Source of the DNA: Roseobacter sinensis
GTDB taxonomy: Bacteria; Pseudomonadota; Alphaproteobacteria; Rhodobacterales; Rhodobacteraceae
Assembly: GCF_025755255.1 (NCBI RefSeq)
Contig: NZ_JALIEB010000002.1
Location: 163,282 to 227,281 of the forward strand
Reading direction: 5' to 3'
DNA: 64,000 nucleotides
Numbering within the stretch: position 1 is the first letter of the stretch; each line of letters opens with the position of its first letter. Of this stretch, positions 59,946 to 64,000 are shown in pieces. A model generated the notes under the pieces. The model saw nothing but the letters and a program-made list of their open reading frames with translations, ran no database searches and had not been told where the DNA came from. The position numbers and the translations under genes were made by a program.

Positions 59946-60899
59946 CTAGACGAGGTTCGGAGGCGTCTCGCCGGCAAAGAACGCTTGCAGGTTGCGCACC
60001 GACATCAACCCCATGTCCTCACGCACCTCAAGCGCAGCGGTGCCGATGTGGGGCAACAGCACGACGTTTTCCATGGCACAGAGCGCTTCGGGCACCGCCG
60101 GTTCGAACTCGTAGACATCCAGCCCCGCACCACCGATCCGGCCCTCGCGAAGAGCGCGGATGAGAGCCGCTTCTTCCACCACGTTCCCGCGTGCGATGTT
60201 GATCAGATGCGCGTGCGGCGCCATGGCCTCCAGGACCTGCGCGTCGATCAGGTGATGGGTCTCGTCGCCACCCGGCACCGCCAGCACCAGGACATCGACT
60301 GCCGCCGCCAGATCGAGGAGGCTGTCCTTGCGCGCGGCGGGAAAATCCAGGGTTTTGGGCGACCGGCTGTGATAGGCGACCGTCATGCCAAAGCCGAAGT
60401 GGCAGCGCCGCGCAATGGCCTGGCCGATGCGACCCATGCCCACGATACCGACGGTCTTGCCGCCGAGGTGCATGCCCAGAAGCTGTGTGGGATGCCAACC
60501 CTCCCACTGACCGGCACGGACGAGCCGCTCGCCCTCGCCGGCCCGGCGGGCGCTCATCAGCATGAGGGTCAGGGCGACGTCCGCGGTGGCGTCGGTGACC
60601 GCTCCGGGTGTGTTGGTGACACTGATCCCCGACGCCTGTGCCGCCTGCACGTCGATGTGATTGTAGCCGACGCCGAAGTTCGCAAGGATCTGGCAGCGCC
60701 AGCTCTCTTCCGCCGCGAAAATCTCGGCAGAGAACAGATCGCCCAGCGTCGGGACGACCCCGTCATACTCGCTGAGGGCGCTGCGCATCTCCTCGACCGT
60801 CAACGGCGATGTCATGGGCCGTACGGTCAGATCGAAACTGTCGCGCGCCGCTGCCTGGACCTTGTCCGGCAGCGGGCGTGTCATGAGAACTTTGGTCAA
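59946..60899 (-). CDS. D-2-hydroxyacid dehydrogenase (glyoxylate/hydroxypyruvate reductase type)
   Basis: 317 residues, NAD(P)-dependent. NAD-binding VGIVGMGRIGQAIARRCHFGFG, and catalytic residues in LINIARGNVVEEAALIRAL (Arg), DVYEFEPAVPEAL (Glu) and VVLLPHIGTAALEVRED (His). The GVGYNHIDVQAAQASGISVTNTPG region is typical of glyoxylate and hydroxypyruvate reductases. It links to serine and glycine metabolism (glyA at 46280). ATGA overlap with the csaA gene upstream. Confidence 0.9.
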   Translation of the reverse strand: MTKVLMTRPLPDKVQAAARDSFDLTVRPMTSPLTVEEMRSALSEYDGVVPTLGDLFSAEIFAAEESWRCQILANFGVGYNHIDVQAAQASGISVTNTPGAVTDATADVALTLMLMSARRAGEGERLVRAGQWEGWHPTQLLGMHLGGKTVGIVGMGRIGQAIARRCHFGFGMTVAYHSRSPKTLDFPAARKDSLLDLAAAVDVLVLAVPGGDETHHLIDAQVLEAMAPHAHLINIARGNVVEEAALIRALREGRIGGAGLDVYEFEPAVPEALCAMENVVLLPHIGTAALEVREDMGLMSVRNLQAFFAGETPPNLV

Positions 60900-61234
60900 T
60901 GCATCCGCCCTCCCTGCGGCACGGGTCGATCCGGGCTGATCAGGACGATCGCGCCGGTCTCATCCGGCAATCCCAGAACCAGGACTTCGGACATGAACGG
61001 CCCGATCTGCCGCGATGGGAAATTCACCACCGCCAGAACCTGCTTGCCGATCAGGGCCTCCGGATCATAGTGCGCCGTAATCTGCGCCGAGGTCTTCCGT
61101 TCGCCGATCTCCGGCCCGAAGTCGATCCACATCTTGATTGCTGGCGTGCGTGCCTCGGGGAAGGGTTCGGCCCGCAGCACGGTGCCGCAGCGCACATCCA
61201 CCTTCTTGAAGTGGTCAAAACTGATGTTATCCAT
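60896..61234 (-). CDS. csaA: tRNA-binding domain protein CsaA
   Basis: 112 residues. OB-fold tRNA-binding domain throughout: FDHFKKVDVRCGTVLRAEPFPEARTPAIKMWIDFGPEIGERKTSAQITAHYDPEALIGKQVLAVVNFPSRQIGPFMSEVLVLG. CsaA proteins bind tRNA and have been linked to protein export and chaperone activity. It overlaps proC (8 bases) and the dehydrogenase gene (4 bases), so the block is one operon. Confidence 0.92.
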   Translation of the reverse strand: MDNISFDHFKKVDVRCGTVLRAEPFPEARTPAIKMWIDFGPEIGERKTSAQITAHYDPEALIGKQVLAVVNFPSRQIGPFMSEVLVLGLPDETGAIVLISPDRPVPQGGRMH

Positions 61235-62042
61235 CGGCGAGCTCTTTCGATCGGTGCGTTGCGGCGGCCACGGCGCGCTTCAGCAGGGCCGGAAACCCCT
61301 GTTCGGCATCCATGAGCACCTCGAGGGCCGCCTGCGTGGTGCCATTGGGCGAGGTGACGTTGATCCGCAGTTGCGCGGGGTCTTCTTCCGCCGCCTGCGC
61401 CAAGGCTCCGGCCCCGGCGACGGTCGCCTTCGCCAGCTGCATCGCCAGCTCGGGCGCAAGCCCTTGCGCCGCGCCGGCCGCGGCCAGCGTTTCGATCATA
61501 TGAAAGACATAGGCCGGACCCGACCCGCTGACGCCCGTCACAGCATCCATCTGCGCCTCATCGGTCAGGCGCACCACCTCGCCGACCGCGGCCAGAAGCG
61601 CCTGGGCCTCATCCAGAGCGGCAGCATCGGCATGGGCATTGCCCACGATTGCGGTGATGCCCTGTGAAATGGCGGCGGGCGTATTGGGCATCGCGCGGAC
61701 GATAGGTGTCCGGGTGCCGACGATCTCGGCCAGCCGGGCGAGCGTGATCCCGGCGGCAACACTTATAAAAACGGTTGTTGCGTTGCCCATGGCCGCCAGC
61801 GTCGGCAGCGCCTCGGCCATCATCTGTGGCTTCACGGCAATCAGAACAACCGCCGGCGCTGTCGGCAGCTCTTCGTTCAGGCGCACGCCTGTGGTTGCGA
61901 GCCACTCCGACGGCTTGGGATCTTGCACCCAGACGGACGACGCGGGCAGCCCCTGCGCCAGCCAGCCGGCCAGCATCGCAGAGCCCATCTTACCGCAGCC
62001 CAGGAGAACGAGGCCGTCTCGCGCGATGCGGCTGTCCTGCAT
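61227..62042 (-). CDS. proC: Pyrroline-5-carboxylate reductase
   Basis: 271 residues. It makes proline from pyrroline-5-carboxylate with NADPH. VLLGCGKMGSAMLAGWL (nucleotide site), VLIAVKPQMM, RAMPNTPAAISQGITA and the C-terminal signature DAVTGVSGSGPAYVFHMIETLAAAG are intact. Its ribosome binding site (GGGGGG) is within the arm of the hairpin at 62052-62079. It overlaps csaA by 8 bases. Confidence 0.94.
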   Translation of the reverse strand: MQDSRIARDGLVLLGCGKMGSAMLAGWLAQGLPASSVWVQDPKPSEWLATTGVRLNEELPTAPAVVLIAVKPQMMAEALPTLAAMGNATTVFISVAAGITLARLAEIVGTRTPIVRAMPNTPAAISQGITAIVGNAHADAAALDEAQALLAAVGEVVRLTDEAQMDAVTGVSGSGPAYVFHMIETLAAAGAAQGLAPELAMQLAKATVAGAGALAQAAEEDPAQLRINVTSPNGTTQAALEVLMDAEQGFPALLKRAVAAATHRSKELADG

Positions 62043-62051
62043 GATGCCTGT

Positions 62052-62079
62052 CCCCCCGAAACTCAGTTGCTTCGGGGGG
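62052..62079 (-). promoter_or_regulatory. Hairpin covering the proC ribosome binding site
   Basis: CCCCCCGAA / TTCGGGGGG, a 9-bp perfect stem with a 10-base loop, lies between the ybjN-like gene and proC. On the minus strand the 3' arm contains GGGGGG, the probable ribosome binding site of proC. Folding would hide it. There is no T-run, so it is not a clear terminator. Confidence 0.5.
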
Positions 62080-62084
62080 AAGGT

Positions 62085-62585
62085 TTACGCGCGACCGTAC
62101 GCCTCTGCAATGGCGACCTGCAGCGCCTCGGCCGGGGTCTGGTTGCCCCAGGCCAGCAGTTGCATCGCGGGATAGTAGCGCTCGGCACTCATCACGGCGG
62201 CACCGATCATCGTGTCGATCTGATCGGCGCTGGCCACATGCCCACCGGCCAGAACCAGGCCATACCGATACACCATGAGCTTTTGCTCATCCCAATAGGT
62301 GAAGGAGCCGGCCCAGCACTGATCGTTCACATGGTTCAGCAACTCGTAGAGCTCGGATTTTTTCTCTTCTGGAGGCTCCATATCGAAGGTGCAGATCATG
62401 CGCAGCGTTTCGTCGAAAGCAGACCACGCCAAGGTCAGCGAGTAGGTCCGCCACTGGCCTTCCACGGCCATCGCAATCTGTTCGTCCGAGATCCGGTCGA
62501 AATCCCACTCGTGGTGATTTGCCAGATGCTCAACGATGTCGATGGGGTGAATGTCGTCTTCAAGAAACTGCTCGGACAGGGCCAT
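62085..62585 (-). CDS. YbjN-domain protein
   Basis: 166 residues. DIHPIDIVEHLANHHEWDFDRISDEQIAMAVEGQWRTYSLTLAWSAFDETLRMICTFDMEPPEEKKSELYELLNHVNDQCWAGSFTYWDEQKLMVYRYGL is the YbjN pattern (secretion-chaperone-like fold). Members affect motility, stress and sensing in several proteobacteria; the mechanism is not known. It is the first gene of the block ybjN-proC-csaA-dehydrogenase. The 291-base region upstream holds an inverted repeat and a CtrA-like site. Confidence 0.88.
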   Translation of the reverse strand: MALSEQFLEDDIHPIDIVEHLANHHEWDFDRISDEQIAMAVEGQWRTYSLTLAWSAFDETLRMICTFDMEPPEEKKSELYELLNHVNDQCWAGSFTYWDEQKLMVYRYGLVLAGGHVASADQIDTMIGAAVMSAERYYPAMQLLAWGNQTPAEALQVAIAEAYGRA

Positions 62586-62777
62586 GGTACCACCTCTTGT
62601 TTTGCACTAGCGGCCGGGCCACGTATGGCCCCCAAAGCTAGGTGCCTGCTCTACAGACCGGGGCGAGCCCCCGCGCCTATACAAGATATGGTGCGGTGTG
62701 AAACCGCCTGTGGCAACCCCTATTCTTGTGTAGGGCCGCAATAAGTTGTGGATCAGAGGAGATACGCCGCAAAATAC

Positions 62778-62798
62778 CACCAATCGTAACCATTGGTG
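62778..62798. promoter_or_regulatory. Inverted repeat CACCAAT N7 ATTGGTG
   Basis: Perfect 7-bp arms (62778-62784 and 62792-62798) around CGTAACC, in the 291-base region between the ybjN-like gene and ubiK. It could be an operator. No family is recognised. Confidence 0.35.
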
Positions 62799-62805
62799 AG
62801 CGGAA

Positions 62806-62820
62806 TTAACTGAATGTTAA
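62806..62820. promoter_or_regulatory. CtrA-like site TTAA N7 TTAA
   Basis: TTAACTGAATGTTAA has the TTAA-N7-TTAA spacing of the alphaproteobacterial CtrA consensus. It lies about 220 bases upstream of the ybjN-like gene and next to the ubiK terminator. With only one site seen this may be chance. Confidence 0.3.
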
Positions 62821-62823
62821 TAG

Positions 62824-62850
62824 AAAAAGGCGCGAAAGCAGTCCCGCGCC
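62824..62850 (-). terminator. Terminator of ubiK
   Basis: GGCGCG / CGCGCC stem (6 bp, 10-base loop), followed on the minus strand by TTTTT. It lies 27 bases after the ubiK stop. Confidence 0.7.
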
Positions 62851-62876
62851 GCTGCCCCGGTTGGCTGTCGGAGGCG

Positions 62877-63119
62877 TCAGTCCTTGGCGTCGAGCGCGTC
62901 GAGTCGCGCTTTCAGTGCCTCGTTCTCCTCGCGGGCCTTCTGGGCCATGGCGCGGACGGCATCGAACTCCTCGCGGGTGACAAAATCACGATCCGCCAGC
63001 CAGCGGTCCATCATGCCTTTGATCGCCGTCTCGGCTTCATCACGCGCGCCCTGTGCCACGCCCATTGCGTTGGTCATCAGCTGGGAGATGTCATCGAAGA
63101 TCTTGTTTCGCGTTTGCAT
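62877..63119 (-). CDS. ubiK: Ubiquinone biosynthesis accessory factor UbiK
   Basis: 80 residues: an N-terminal helix ([75 protein letters not shown]) and a long coiled coil. This is the UbiK/BMFP family (formerly YqiC), which helps UbiJ in aerobic ubiquinone synthesis and binds membranes. ATG 63119 is used, with GGAGG upstream; a longer frame would be antisense to the lgt start. It is divergent from lgt (94-base gap). Confidence 0.92.
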   Translation of the reverse strand: MQTRNKIFDDISQLMTNAMGVAQGARDEAETAIKGMMDRWLADRDFVTREEFDAVRAMAQKAREENEALKARLDALDAKD

Positions 63120-63213
63120 TGGTCGCCTCCGGCTAGTCCTAGCACACATATGGTGCGAAAGACCGCCTGCTGCAAGGTTGACTTCCCCCGCCCCGCGCTG
63201 GAAAGGATGCGGC

Positions 63214-64000
63214 ATGCACGCGCTCCTTCCCTTCCCGGACATCTCGCCCGAGATCTTCTCCATCTCTTTGTTCGGGGTCGAATTGGCACTCCGCTGGTAT
63301 GCGCTGGCCTACATTGTCGGCATCGTTCTCGGCTGGCGGCTGGTCGTCCTGGCGGTGCAGACCCCACGGCTCTGGCCGGGCGAGACGCCGGTGATGACGA
63401 AGGCGCAGATCGAAGATCTGCTGACCTGGGTGATCATCGGTGTGATCCTTGGCGGGCGGCTGGGATATGTTGCGTTCTACCAGCCCGCCTACTACCTGCA
63501 GAACCCCGGCGAAGTCCTGGCGGTCTGGCAAGGTGGCATGGCTTTTCACGGGGGTCTGCTCGGCGTGGTCGTGGCCGGTCTGGTCTACACCTGGCGTCAT
63601 GCGATCCCGCGGCTCAGCGCCGCAGACATCATGGCGCTTGGCGTCCCGCCCGGGCTGCTTCTGGGGCGCATCGCCAATTTCATCAACGCCGAGCTGTGGG
63701 GCCGGCCAACCGATCTGCCCTGGGCCGTGGCCTTCCCGACCGAAGCCGCGCAGACCTGTCCAGATGTCGTGGGCATCTGCGGGCGTCACCCCTCGCAGCT
63801 TTATGAGGCGGGTCTCGAGGGGCTGTTGCTGGGCGCCGTGCTGATCTGGATGGTCTGGCGTCTCGGCGCGCTGAAGACACCTGGACGGGTCGCGGGCATG
63901 TTTTTTGCCGGATACGGCGCAGCGCGCTTCCTTGTCGAATTCGTCCGCCAGCCGGATGCGCAGTTCATCAGCGACGGCAATCCGCTCGGTCTCGCCTGGC
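63214..64000 (+). CDS. lgt: Prolipoprotein diacylglyceryl transferase, partial (3' end outside window)
   Basis: 262 complete codons are visible. Inner-membrane enzyme that moves a diacylglyceryl group to the lipobox Cys of prolipoproteins. Membrane helices begin at about residue 25 ([20 protein letters not shown]). Signature region [19 protein letters not shown] and the upstream [19 protein letters not shown] are present. It is needed for the lipoproteins seen elsewhere in this window. RBS AAGGA about 7 bases before ATG. The frame runs off the right edge. Confidence 0.94.
   Translation, partial: MHALLPFPDISPEIFSISLFGVELALRWYALAYIVGIVLGWRLVVLAVQTPRLWPGETPVMTKAQIEDLLTWVIIGVILGGRLGYVAFYQPAYYLQNPGEVLAVWQGGMAFHGGLLGVVVAGLVYTWRHAIPRLSAADIMALGVPPGLLLGRIANFINAELWGRPTDLPWAVAFPTEAAQTCPDVVGICGRHPSQLYEAGLEGLLLGAVLIWMVWRLGALKTPGRVAGMFFAGYGAARFLVEFVRQPDAQFISDGNPLGLAW

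Overview
The window looks like chromosome of an alphaproteobacterium of the order Rhodobacterales (Roseobacter group). The evidence is the high GC content, tightly packed short operons with TGATG and ATGA overlaps, a VPLPA-CTERM type sorting tail (49291-49926), a DmdB-like acyl-CoA ligase and DmdC-like acyl-CoA dehydrogenase, a Hint-domain protein, UbiK, CsbD, a fused E1 and a LysR-gcdH pair. Genus cannot be settled from the sequence. I see no rRNA, tRNA, CRISPR array, prophage block or insertion sequence. No gene-free stretch exceeds 300 bases; the longest are about 290 (19144-19434 and 62586-62876).

Layout. 1-6178: a sugar-type ABC transporter (two unusually long permeases, binding protein, ATPase) flanked by two related SnoaL/NTF2-like genes, with an 18-bp perfect palindrome in the divergent control region. 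6170-12361: fused 2-oxoacid dehydrogenase E1, glutaryl-CoA dehydrogenase with a divergent LysR regulator, and a secreted 5'-nucleotidase. 12563-16211: DUF952-pyrD, a MATE exporter and two hotdog thioesterases. 16345-25914: two MerR paralogues, then a fatty-acid beta-oxidation cluster (two acyl-CoA dehydrogenases, GST, thiolase, a duplicated protein of unknown function, fused hydratase/3-hydroxyacyl-CoA dehydrogenase). 25922-31261: Hint protein, sulfotransferase, acyl-CoA ligase, an M48-like protein without HExxH, and a secreted protein. 31340-34954: nucleoside salvage operon cdd-deoA-deoB-upp. 35035-41915: VOC/double-cupin protein, malic enzyme, three small secreted proteins in tandem, propionyl-CoA synthetase. 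42077-44030: CsbD protein and a three-gene periplasmic cassette ending in a SCO protein. 44061-53433: FrhB-family iron-sulfur flavoprotein with NAD kinase, glyA, alpha/beta hydrolase, VPLPA-CTERM protein, carB. 53649-64000: beta-barrel protein, receiver-like protein divergent from a Crp/Fnr regulator, secreted proteins, KAS III, tdk, a 2-hydroxyacid dehydrogenase-csaA-proC-ybjN block, ubiK and lgt (cut by the window end).

How they work together. Much of the window serves carbon entry and CoA-ester turnover: fatty acids, glutaryl-CoA, propionate and possibly methylmercaptopropionate, with malic enzyme supplying pyruvate/NADPH. Nucleotide salvage (cdd, deoA, deoB, upp, tdk, 5'-nucleotidase) and synthesis (pyrD, carB) form a second theme.

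Non-coding structure. Three families of short dispersed intergenic repeats recur, mostly just after stop codons. There is also a 52-base near-perfect palindrome after prpE and a hairpin flanked by 11-bp direct repeats after the first acyl-CoA dehydrogenase. The least explained protein systems are the DxxC / CxxxC / SCO cassette (42470-44030), the SnoaL-flanked transporter and the tandem GDC-motif secreted proteins (38960-39950).
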